This document shows, one piece after another, positions 36,750-43,908 of a stretch of DNA of 64,000 bases. The stretch lies in assembly GCF_042655305.1 (NCBI RefSeq), contig NZ_JBHSLR010000002.1; one strand, given 5' to 3'. Source of the stretch: Arcanobacterium_A bovis (lineage in GTDB: Bacteria > Actinomycetota > Actinomycetes > Actinomycetales > Actinomycetaceae). Every line of letters begins with the position of its first letter. Position 1 is the first letter of the stretch. The translations under genes and the position numbers were made by a program. The notes below the pieces were generated by a model that saw only the letters and a list, made by a program, of their open reading frames with translations, made no database searches and was not told the DNA's origin.

Positions 36750-36975
36750 TTAAGAAAAAGCGCAACTGACTGCAGCCACGGCGAGTGCTGAGGCTACGAG
36801 AACAGGTCCACCCAGAGCTTTTCCAAAACTTGTAACAAAAGCTGGTCCCAAAGCTCTCACAATAGTGGATGCTACTAAGCCCCAGTTCCATGCGGCAATC
36901 GCTGTTGTATTCTCAACAGCCTTATCGATGAAAGCTATTCTTTATACGCAACACATTTAGACTACTATTCACCAT
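36750..36975 (-). pseudogene. Decayed secreted-protein gene (C-terminal remnant)
   Basis: The frame ending at 36750 is open for 63 codons up to a stop at 36942-36944, but has no ATG, GTG or TTG near its 5' end. It encodes a Gly/Ala/Val-rich hydrophobic stretch (AWNWGLVAS, FGKALGGPVL) ending ...VSCAFS. A start ATG at 36975 opens another frame that stops after 17 codons, so a frameshift around 36930-36942 or a lost 5' end is likely. The tail has a cysteine fourth from the end, as does the intact protein at 39853. Confidence 0.5.
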
Positions 36976-37141
36976 GCAAGTTTGGAAGAGTTTTATCCGA
37001 TTTACCTGCGGAAATATACTTTAATATTCGACTATTGAATCGTATATTGTTCTCTACACAGAAAATATTCAGGAGTAGTTAGCAGATCGCTGCAAAGCTT
37101 GAGAAAGTCAAGGTCGTTCAATTTCAGTCACCACGATTTAC

Positions 37142-38023
37142 TTACTTAACTTGAATAGGAACAAGCATTTCTACCACTTGGTCACGGGTCCACTTGGTTG
37201 TATTCGTCATCGTCAATGTTTGACGACGGCGCTTTAGTTCTCCTTCACAAACGATATACAAATCGTCCTCACCAGCGGGAACTGCAAGATAGCTTTTCCC
37301 GGCAACCGCTCCGCTGTAAATCTCACCATTAAACAGCGCGTCTACAACGATTTTTGCAGCATCCACGAACATCAAGGTTCGCCATGCTTCGTCAGCTTCG
37401 AAAAGCGGATAGGCATCCGTATCCTCGTTAACCCAAAGTCCAACACTCTTGTCGCCTTCTTGAACGTGAACCATAAGTTCATAACCGACAATCGAATCAT
37501 TCCTGATGGATAGCCACCAATTATCTTGGGAGAACCGAACTACATCATCGACAAAACGGCAGTTACAGTCCGTCTCGCTCATGCGTGAAATCAAAGCCCG
37601 CATTTCACTGCGCACATATCGCTCTACTTGTTGTTGAGAAACTAGTAGACCACTGACATCGCGCTTATCGTTAAGAATACTTAAAGCGGTGTCGTCCGAC
37701 GCAAAAATTAGATTAATAATTTCAACAGGTCCGCGAACTCCTTCCCTGAGTGAGCGAAGAAAATATGGTTCTCTCTCCAGGTAAGAAATTAAACGCTCAT
37801 CAGTGGTGATAGTTCCTAAGTAACCGCGTATTTTTCGAGGAGAAACCCAGTTTGGTTGCGCAGGATCCAGCACCCTCACTTGCCTTTGCAGCACGCGAGA
37901 ACCATAAGGAACGAGGCGAGCGTCGTCGGAATAGCTTGCGAGATAAAAATAGGTATTCTTCCAGGTCTTTTGGATCAGTACGACGTCGTATTCCACACCT
38001 GTCGATATGAGCTGAACTTTCAT
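37142..38023 (-). CDS. Unknown protein, 293 residues
   Basis: I do not recognise this protein. It is soluble-looking, without signal peptide or membrane helix, starting MKVQLISTGVEYDVVLIQKT. A CNC cluster occurs near residue 154 (ETDCNCRF). Its ATG overlaps the end of the upstream gene by four bases, so the two are translated together. It lies between two copies of an exoprotein/small membrane protein pair; a link to that system is possible but unproven. Sequence 37024-37141 downstream holds no gene. Confidence 0.7.
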   Translation of the reverse strand: MKVQLISTGVEYDVVLIQKTWKNTYFYLASYSDDARLVPYGSRVLQRQVRVLDPAQPNWVSPRKIRGYLGTITTDERLISYLEREPYFLRSLREGVRGPVEIINLIFASDDTALSILNDKRDVSGLLVSQQQVERYVRSEMRALISRMSETDCNCRFVDDVVRFSQDNWWLSIRNDSIVGYELMVHVQEGDKSVGLWVNEDTDAYPLFEADEAWRTLMFVDAAKIVVDALFNGEIYSGAVAGKSYLAVPAGEDDLYIVCEGELKRRRQTLTMTNTTKWTRDQVVEMLVPIQVK

Positions 38024-38466
38024 TCTTTACCGTCCTGAGCATAGGTGTCTAAGGCAATGTCGTCGCAGGTGAAGGAAAACTCTTTACTTCCAATAACAAG
38101 CTTTACATCGCAGGGAAAAGCACACGAAACCAAGTCGGAATTTTCAATGGTGGAAGTAGCATCCAACCCAGAAATTTCGAGCGCATTGAGCAAAAACATT
38201 GAATCAGAGGGAGAAGTTTGACGATCAAGGGGATCTGATTTCACCGCTGAACTGTGGTGCAGAGTATTTTTCGATTGGTAATTCTGCTGGTAATGCTGCA
38301 CACCCGAAAAGGTAAGCGTAAAAACAAGGAACTGTTCTCCGTCAAGCGCATGGGCAGGAAAAGGCTTCGTAAAAACAACTACGAGTGATTTACCATGATG
38401 CAAAACGCGCAGCACCGTACATGTTTTGCTGTGAAGCTCTTTTAGCCATTCATCGGTGAGATTCAT
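38020..38466 (-). CDS. Unknown protein, 148 residues
   Basis: Not recognised. Starts MNLTDEWLKELHSKTCTVLRV; no signal peptide or membrane segment. The beta-rich composition and a C-terminal SFTCDDIALD resemble the small soluble immunity-type proteins only in general style. It overlaps the next gene by four bases (ATGA) and so forms a two-gene unit. The possible ribosome binding site GAAGGGA is about 16 bases upstream, rather far. Confidence 0.65.
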   Translation of the reverse strand: MNLTDEWLKELHSKTCTVLRVLHHGKSLVVVFTKPFPAHALDGEQFLVFTLTFSGVQHYQQNYQSKNTLHHSSAVKSDPLDRQTSPSDSMFLLNALEISGLDATSTIENSDLVSCAFPCDVKLVIGSKEFSFTCDDIALDTYAQDGKE

Positions 38467-38666
38467 TTCTACACACCGTTCCCTTCACTTCATCGCTTCA
38501 GAAAGAATTTCCTTAAAACTACATACTGAAGAACAATACGTTGAGCCCAAAATACAACTTTCTTTTCAGGCAAAAATACCTCAAGTCGTGCTACGAACTT
38601 TCCTTTATGTAGCCCAGACATCCCAATCAAGATAGCGCTTCATGGTTTCAAGATTGGAATTAACGG

Positions 38667-38823
38667 TGGCAGCAAAATAGCTCAACTGGACATGCGTGAA
38701 ACTCCGCGACAGAACACACATATCACGGCTGAGGTAACGTCGTCGTCATGCAACTAAATCGACCCTAAGGCTTCTCGTAACTGGCGGGAGGGAGCGAGAA
38801 CTTGCCGGAAATTCAACAAGGCT
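38667..38823. repeat. Non-coding region with repeat copies R1 and R2
   Basis: The 424-base gap 38467-38890 holds no gene. Two stretches in it recur elsewhere. R1 (38667-38689) matches 39686-39708 at 22 of 23 bases. R2 (38777-38823) matches 40734-40780 at 38 of 47 bases without gaps. These look like remnants of a duplicated segment. Confidence 0.65.
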
Positions 38824-38890
38824 ACACTTCGGCACGCCCATCGTCGAAATCGAAACAAGTCTAAAACACCAAATATAACCCCAGCGCAAT

Positions 38891-39508
38891 CTAGAAACTC
38901 TTCGTCAGAACAATATCGCCATCAAAGCCTTGTTTTCTGAAGTAAGCCACGTCCGACGTCGCATTGGCAGGAAGCAAGAGCGTGCGCACACCCAAATCTG
39001 CAAAAAGCTTGTGGTTAGTGTAAATAAATTTGCCTGGAGTAAAATTTCGAAAACGCTCTGTTACATAGTCAACAACGACGTTAGCTTTCTCATCCTCACC
39101 AAGCCGTACCGCAAATAGTCCGATAATTTCCTCGTCATGCATTATCAAGAAAGATCGCGTTCCAATCAACGCATCTTTGGCGAACTGTGGGTAAGCAGCG
39201 GATATAGAGGCACCGTTGCGTGAGAGAAAACGTTGCACTATTGAATCATCATCATTCACCGCCACCACGGAATATCCGCGTTCTTCACTTTCGCCTTGTT
39301 GACTCAATCGCCATAACCAGTAAATGTTGATGAGCACGATCGCACCATTCATCGCCGCATACGGCCAGATCTCAAAGAACACGTTATAAATCGTTGCGAT
39401 CAACGAGCCTGTGAGATTAAGAATGCGGAATCTACGCACGCTAGGCACCATCAAGCTTACGACGACGAGCACGGAACCAGTCCATCCAACTATTTCCCAC
39501 CAAGACAT
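38891..39508 (-). CDS. YgjV-like membrane domain fused to GNAT-like domain
   Basis: About 205 residues. Residues 1-75 hold three hydrophobic helices in the YgjV style (VGWTGSVLVVVSLMVPS, LNLTGSLIATIYNV). Residues 85-205 look like an acetyltransferase-type fold: AAYPQFAKDALIGTR, FLIMHDEEIIGLFAV, and a C-terminal YFRKQGFDGD. Substrate and role are unknown. I choose ATG 39508 with AAAGTGGG upstream; the ATG at 39526 is an alternative. It is divergent from the secreted protein at 39853. Confidence 0.7.
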   Translation of the reverse strand: MSWWEIVGWTGSVLVVVSLMVPSVRRFRILNLTGSLIATIYNVFFEIWPYAAMNGAIVLINIYWLWRLSQQGESEERGYSVVAVNDDDSIVQRFLSRNGASISAAYPQFAKDALIGTRSFLIMHDEEIIGLFAVRLGEDEKANVVVDYVTERFRNFTPGKFIYTNHKLFADLGVRTLLLPANATSDVAYFRKQGFDGDIVLTKSF

Positions 39509-39685
39509 GCGAAACCCACTTTCCATCACACAGTGCGAATATTTATCGCTATAGATTGCTTTATCCTACACGGCGGTGTCAGATTTTGTCGCGTATTTGG
39601 CTTCGCATGATCTGACCAGCTAATAAAGAGCTAATTCACCTGCATTAGATCGGAATTTAATAGAAACATCTTGCATTTTTAATGA

Positions 39686-39708
39686 TGGCAGCAAAATAGC
39701 CCAACTGG
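39686..39708. repeat. Second copy of repeat R1
   Basis: TGGCAGCAAAATAGCC at its start, 22 of 23 bases identical to 38667-38689. It lies in the 344-base gap 39509-39852, which otherwise holds only the promoter of the secreted-protein gene. Confidence 0.65.
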
Positions 39709-39745
39709 GCGCACATGAATAGCTAATGAGAATATTTACGTTTCA

Positions 39746-39774
39746 TTGACCACAACACAACAACCTTTTAGAAT
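39746..39774 (+). promoter_or_regulatory. Promoter of the secreted-protein gene
   Basis: TTGACC (39746-39751), a 17-base spacer, then TAGAAT (39769-39774). This is a strong vegetative-type promoter about 78 bases before the start codon at 39853. Confidence 0.7.
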
Positions 39775-39852
39775 GTAACTGCGATCACAAAAGCATGTAT
39801 GGATGTGAAAGGAATCCACCACGCCGATTCACTCTGAGGAAAGGCACACATC

Positions 39853-40329
39853 ATGAAGAGAATAGTAGTCGCGTTAATTACCATAGCAACAGCATTGGGA
39901 GCCACTTTCGTTGGTTCACCACAAGCGTCGGCAACCCAAAACGATCACGCCGGATCAATCCAAATACCCATAGCAACAGGCATTGATCCATCGAACCCAC
40001 ATAATGACCAGATCACTCCAAAAGAAGAAGCTGGCCAGTATTACTACATGTGCACAAATATGGGACAACAATACCCGTGGAACCATCCTGCCGATCCTAA
40101 TAAATGTCCTGGCTGGCTTGACGTGTATATCGGCGGTAAAAACGTTGCTCACGTAAACACTGGTATGGCAGGAAAGCCAGACGTTACCGCCTCGTGTGTA
40201 GCGGGTCTTGCATTCACTGTCATATCGCTTGTTGTACCAGGTGGAGTCTTTGTTGACGGTGGGCGCATCGCAGTAGGCATGACGCTGGGAAGCCTAGGTA
40301 TAACATTATTAGGCTGCTCAGGATATTAG
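39853..40329 (+). CDS. Secreted protein with hydrophobic C-terminus (bacteriocin-like)
   Basis: 158 residues. A signal peptide (KR, hydrophobic core, cleavage after QASA near residue 27) leads to a mature protein of about 131 residues. Mature residues to ~105 are polar and aromatic (QYYYMCTN, NKCPGW); the last ~50 are Gly/Val/Leu-rich and could insert in a membrane, bounded by Cys in TASCVAG and the final GCSGY. GAGGAAAGG precedes the ATG. It is followed by a small membrane protein and a strong terminator, an arrangement like bacteriocin plus immunity. I do not recognise a named family; toxin function is inference. Confidence 0.75.
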   Translation: MKRIVVALITIATALGATFVGSPQASATQNDHAGSIQIPIATGIDPSNPHNDQITPKEEAGQYYYMCTNMGQQYPWNHPADPNKCPGWLDVYIGGKNVAHVNTGMAGKPDVTASCVAGLAFTVISLVVPGGVFVDGGRIAVGMTLGSLGITLLGCSGY

Positions 40330-40346
40330 CGAGAGAAAGGAGAATC

Positions 40347-40544
40347 ATGGATGATATAAAAGCCGCTCTTTTTCAAAGCTTTTCAATCATATTCTTATGG
40401 GCGCTCCCATTCTTCTTTGGGGGGATCCATACGCAAACGAAAATCATCATTACGTTAATTGCCGTGGCAACATTAATTTGGATTATCGGGTGCTATATCT
40501 ACCTCCAACGCAAAAAACAAAACAAAACTACAAGTGAGCGTTAA
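40347..40544 (+). CDS. Small two-helix membrane protein (putative immunity)
   Basis: 65 residues with two hydrophobic helices (about 9-25 and 33-53) and a basic C-terminal tail (QRKKQNK). GAAAGGAG precedes the ATG; it starts 17 bases after the secreted protein stops. Its pairing with the secreted hydrophobic protein suggests immunity or export, by analogy only. The second such pair at 36499-36975 has a similar layout. Confidence 0.7.
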   Translation: MDDIKAALFQSFSIIFLWALPFFFGGIHTQTKIIITLIAVATLIWIIGCYIYLQRKKQNKTTSER

Positions 40545-40562
40545 AAGATAAACCTAACGCCC

Positions 40563-40609
40563 GAAAGTGGTCTGCTGACATGTAAGCTACATGTCAGCAG
40601 ACCACTTTC
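40563..40609 (+). terminator. Long perfect hairpin terminator
   Basis: A 22-bp perfect stem (40563-40584 with 40588-40609) around three bases, beginning GAAAGTGG, followed by TTTG. It ends the secreted-protein unit. Confidence 0.8.
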
Positions 40610-40733
40610 TTTGATAGAGACGACATCTATCCACAGCGGAGAATTATTGACTATCCCCGAACCTATGGAATACAAAAACATTCATTTTACCGAAGCGCTT
40701 TAACTAGACCATGAAGTGTTTGTAAGTCTTGGG

Positions 40734-40780
40734 GTAACTGGCAGGCGAGAACGGGAACTCACCGGAAATTCAACCAAGCT
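40734..40780. repeat. Second copy of repeat R2
   Basis: 47 bases matching 38777-38823 at 38 positions, with GGAAATTCAA identical in both. The surrounding gap 40610-40838 shows no gene. Confidence 0.65.
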
Positions 40781-40838
40781 TTCAAACGCTTAGGCTTCGC
40801 ACCAAAGTCAACCAAAGTAACTAGCGCAACTTATAACG

Positions 40839-41060
40839 CTACTTAGAGGCTCCGTCGTCTTTCTGAAACCAGGTCTTGGTCGGAAACGCTTCGCAAAACG
40901 CTCTCGTATATTCAGGCACACCACCAGCGAGATTTTCGTAGAAAGACGGCATTTCTTGCAACTCAAAATACTTACTTTCAGCAAGAAAAACTACCTCGTC
41001 ATAGCCCAAATGGTTTTGATAAATTACTTTCTTCCAGCTGGAACAGTCGTTGTTAGTCAC
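40839..41060 (-). CDS. Possible small protein, 73 residues
   Basis: A GTG-started frame with plausible protein-like composition in its last 55 residues (GYDEVVFLAESKYFELQEM, then FCEAFPTKTWF). No convincing ribosome binding site. It overlaps the DUF2087 fragment on the other strand at 41010-41060, so at least one of the two is broken. It may be the 3' part of a lost gene. Confidence 0.3.
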   Translation of the reverse strand: MTNNDCSSWKKVIYQNHLGYDEVVFLAESKYFELQEMPSFYENLAGGVPEYTRAFCEAFPTKTWFQKDDGASK

Positions 41061-41258
41061 CTCGAATATCTCGCACTACGCCTGTTTTCTCAAAGTGACA
41101 ATCTGCAAGAGTCACAAGTTAACGAGCGGCTGAAAGTAGTGACCGACGACTTCGCCACCCTTAGGCGCTACCTTATCGATGCCGGACTTCTGGAAAGGCT
41201 CAACGATGGCACTTCCTATCGGCTCAGTCACTCAATCGCTGCTGCCCAAACTCTATAA
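41010..41258 (+). pseudogene. DUF2087 domain fragment
   Basis: The last ~50 residues (LRLFSQSD, VNERLKVVTDDFATLRRYL, DAGLLER) match the DUF2087 pattern, which normally forms the C-terminus of transcription regulators. The upstream regulator domain is missing and the first 30 residues are not domain-like. No ribosome binding site is clear. It is best read as a remnant; a TTG start at 40956 would only add unrelated residues. Confidence 0.5.
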
Positions 41259-41375
41259 ATGTTTATAAAACTAGATTCGATAGGCGACAACAACCACACA
41301 AAACTGCTGAACAAGCGTGCCAATAATGCTGTCGCATTAGAACAAGCACTAGCCCTACAAAGCTTGTTCCCCCTC

Positions 41376-41404
41376 TTGATTTTAGAACTTACAAGTTCTA
41401 AAAT
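41376..41404 (+). promoter_or_regulatory. higBA promoter with palindromic operator
   Basis: TTGATT (41376-41381), 17 bases, TAAAAT (41399-41404). An exact palindrome TTTTAGAACTT-AC-AAGTTCTAAAA fills 41380-41403, covering the spacer and the -10. The hexamer ends six bases before the toxin ATG. This is the expected autorepression layout. Confidence 0.8.
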
Positions 41405-41410
41405 ATATTT

Positions 41411-41755
41411 ATGTGGGATCTGGATGTCGAGCTCATCACTGAATGGATTATTTCGCTAGATAAAAAGTCGCAACAACAAGTCATTGCGGCGTTAGAACTT
41501 TTACAAGAACACGGCCCCACCTTAGGTCGTCCATTAGTTGATAGCGTGACGGCATCACGTCACAAAAATATGAAAGAGTTAAGACCAGGATCTTCAGGAA
41601 GAACAGAACTACGATTATTCGCATTTGATCCTAAGCGCAGGGCAATTATGTTGATTGGTGGGGACAAATCTAACCAATGGAACAGATGGTATAGAAAGAA
41701 CATTCCTATTGCAGATAAGCTTTACGATCAATACCTAGAAAAACAAAAAGGATAA
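41411..41755 (+). CDS. higB: HigB/RelE-type toxin
   Basis: 114 residues of the phage-derived Gp49-like HigB family: WIISLDKKSQQQVIAALELL at the start, then MKELRPGSSGRTELRLFAFD and a C-terminal NRWYRKNIPIAD. The family cleaves mRNA at the ribosome. The toxin comes first and the antitoxin second, as is usual for higBA. It starts six bases after a TAAAAT hexamer with no ribosome binding site, so the toxin mRNA is likely leaderless. Confidence 0.88.
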   Translation: MWDLDVELITEWIISLDKKSQQQVIAALELLQEHGPTLGRPLVDSVTASRHKNMKELRPGSSGRTELRLFAFDPKRRAIMLIGGDKSNQWNRWYRKNIPIADKLYDQYLEKQKG

Positions 41756-41759
41756 CACC

Positions 41760-42065
41760 ATGGCAATGACACTCGAACAATTCCTCGAAGTCCACCCAGT
41801 CGACCGAACCGAAGTCGATAAATACAAAGAACAAATGCTCACAGAAGTCCGCGCATATCGACTTCGTGAATTACGCGAGAGCCTAGGTATTACCCAACAA
41901 CAGCTCGCACAACGAATCGGCGTATCTCAACGCCAAGTTTCCAAAATCGAACAGGGTGATATCGAAAACGCAAAGCTTAGCACAATTCGTGGATATCTCA
42001 ACGCAATTGGCGGCACTTTATCACTCGAATTTGAGCGAGGAGATGCTCGAATCCGCATTGCTTGA
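41760..42065 (+). CDS. higA: HigA-type antitoxin (XRE helix-turn-helix)
   Basis: 101 residues. The helix-turn-helix is LRESLGITQQQLAQRIGVSQRQVSKIEQG, residues 39-67; a C-terminal LSLEFERGD strand closes it. It neutralises the HigB-type toxin and binds the palindrome upstream. AAAGGAT precedes the ATG, four bases after the toxin stop. Its stop codon lies inside a 10-bp stem-loop. Confidence 0.9.
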   Translation: MAMTLEQFLEVHPVDRTEVDKYKEQMLTEVRAYRLRELRESLGITQQQLAQRIGVSQRQVSKIEQGDIENAKLSTIRGYLNAIGGTLSLEFERGDARIRIA

Positions 42066-42084
42066 TAACTTCTGAGTTATCAAG
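42061..42084. terminator. Stem-loop over the higA stop
   Basis: CTTGATAACT (42061-42070) and AGTTATCAAG (42075-42084) pair perfectly around TCTG. It includes the higA stop codon and separates higBA from the convergent flavoprotein gene. No T-run follows, so termination strength is uncertain. Confidence 0.5.
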
Positions 42085-42087
42085 CCC

Positions 42088-43323
42088 CTAGCTCCCACTC
42101 TCCGATAACTCCTGCGCAATCTCTCGCACAGCCACGCGCGCATCGCGACGCGCCCCAATAGTCGAAGCACTCGGACCGTATCCCAACAGGTGCACCCGCT
42201 CGTCGCGCACTGCCCGCGTGCCACGCATCTGCACGCCGCCACGCTCAGAACGTAACTTCAACGGCGCCAAATGTCGCAATTCCGCACGAAAACCAGTTGC
42301 CCAAATAATCGCGTCAACCTGCACAAACTTTTCGCCCCACCACGCACCGTGCTTATCGAGCCGATCGAACATCTCGCGCCTTTTCAGCACGCCGCGCGCA
42401 CGCATGTCGCGCACCATGTCATTCTCCGGCAGCCCAGTCTCCGCAACCACCGGCAAAGGCATCAACCCAACCTCCACCCGTTCACGTACGCGCTGCTCAA
42501 CCGCACGACCAGCCTCAATACTCAACGAGTTCATCGGTGAAAAATCGTCCTCACGCCAACGCGGCGGAGTGCGAGTAACCCAAATCGTCTTTTTCGCTTC
42601 CCGCGACACCTCATCTAGGTGCGTCAACGCCGAAATTCCACCACCAACAATCATCACCCGTTTACCCCAGAACCGATCTGCCCTTGGGTAATTCTGGGTG
42701 TGAAATTGCTGGCCACGAAACAGTTCCGCGCCTTCATAATGCGGTACGAAAGGCCGCGTCCACGTGCCCGTGCAGTTAATGACGCGCCGCGCATACCACG
42801 TGCCCGCCGTCGTCCTCACCCGTAGCAGCCCAGTTTCCGGCACGTCCTCCACGGCTACAACCCTCACCAGATGTAAAATCGGCAGGTCAAACTCGTGTTC
42901 ATAGTCCGCAAAATATTGCGACACAAAGAGCGACGACGGCGCTGCCGGATCAATCTCTCCCACCGGCATACCAGGCAAATCGGCAATATGGTTGATAGTT
43001 GACATCGTCAAGCTGCGCCACCGGTGCCGCCACGCGCCGCCAGGTCCAACTTCACCGTCAAGTACCACAAAAGTACCTGCTCCTGGCCCATTTTTACCCG
43101 CAAGATTCTCCGAGTCACCTTGATCGCCGCACACATAAGCAGCTCCATTATCAGCATTTTCAGGGCGACGCCGGTCGCCCGCGTAGCCCACAAAGCCACG
43201 TCGCAACAGTTCATAGGCGGAGCATAGACCCGCTTGCCCACCACCAATCACTACCACGTCAGCGTAGTGTTCGTTTTTGTGTGCTGAGGGCGTAAAGTCG
43301 TGATAATTCGCGCTATCGTGCAT
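42088..43323 (-). CDS. Flavin-containing NAD(P)H monooxygenase-like protein
   Basis: 411 residues. The FAD dinucleotide motif VVVIGGGQAGLCSAYEL starts near residue 24; the NADPH motif VMIVGGGISAL is near 228; IWATGFR near the C-terminus completes the family pattern. An insertion around residues 48-85 (Asp/Asn/Gly-rich) extends the first domain. It may oxidise sulfur or nitrogen compounds or act in metal/siderophore chemistry; no neighbour decides. The start has TACCGT six bases upstream and no ribosome binding site, hence leaderless. Confidence 0.85.
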   Translation of the reverse strand: MHDSANYHDFTPSAHKNEHYADVVVIGGGQAGLCSAYELLRRGFVGYAGDRRRPENADNGAAYVCGDQGDSENLAGKNGPGAGTFVVLDGEVGPGGAWRHRWRSLTMSTINHIADLPGMPVGEIDPAAPSSLFVSQYFADYEHEFDLPILHLVRVVAVEDVPETGLLRVRTTAGTWYARRVINCTGTWTRPFVPHYEGAELFRGQQFHTQNYPRADRFWGKRVMIVGGGISALTHLDEVSREAKKTIWVTRTPPRWREDDFSPMNSLSIEAGRAVEQRVRERVEVGLMPLPVVAETGLPENDMVRDMRARGVLKRREMFDRLDKHGAWWGEKFVQVDAIIWATGFRAELRHLAPLKLRSERGGVQMRGTRAVRDERVHLLGYGPSASTIGARRDARVAVREIAQELSESGS

Positions 43324-43419
43324 ATCTCAACGGTACATCACAACGAGCATTTGCCCACATTGAAGAACATGCTCGGTTGGCAACGGAAATTAGCGGGAAG
43401 TTACGTTTATTCTTAACTT

Positions 43420-43908
43420 ATGGATCTGACGAGCGTAGAAACTCTGGCACGTGGCTTGATGCATCGCCACGGGCTAGGTTCTTGGGCGCTCGTTTTTGAT
43501 CGTGCGAAACGGCGAGCTGGGATGGCGAATTTTACGAAAAAGCAGATTTCTCTTTCGTCAGCGCTAATGGAGCTTTATTCCGAGCAGGAAGTGCGGAGTG
43601 TTATCTTGCACGAGATCGCTCACGTGCTTGCCGGGCCTGATCATGGGCATGATGCACACTGGGCACGTATCTGCACTCAAATCGGCGGAGTGCCGCGAGC
43701 GCGTATTCGCAACGCTCCTGCTGTTCAACCGCTCTGGATTGGTGTATGTCCCCACGGGCACACGGTGGAACGTCACCGGCGCCCTCGCTCTGTGCAGTCA
43801 TGTGCACGCTGCTCACGATCATTTTCACCTCATTTCGCTCTAGTATGGACGAATCAGCGAAACGGGGAGGTGCTACGCCCTCATGGCAAAATACTTCTCA
43901 CGTACTAA
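43420..43908 (+). CDS. SprT-like zinc metalloprotease
   Basis: 162 residues. The zinc-binding HEIAH is near residue 65, followed by HGHDAHW, the SprT pattern; a C-terminal pair CARC and an earlier CPHG may form a zinc ribbon. Members degrade DNA-protein crosslinks or are uncharacterised in bacteria. TATTCT ends six bases before the ATG (leaderless). Its 3' end overlaps the sugar permease gene by 26 bases. Confidence 0.82.
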   Translation: MDLTSVETLARGLMHRHGLGSWALVFDRAKRRAGMANFTKKQISLSSALMELYSEQEVRSVILHEIAHVLAGPDHGHDAHWARICTQIGGVPRARIRNAPAVQPLWIGVCPHGHTVERHRRPRSVQSCARCSRSFSPHFALVWTNQRNGEVLRPHGKILLTY

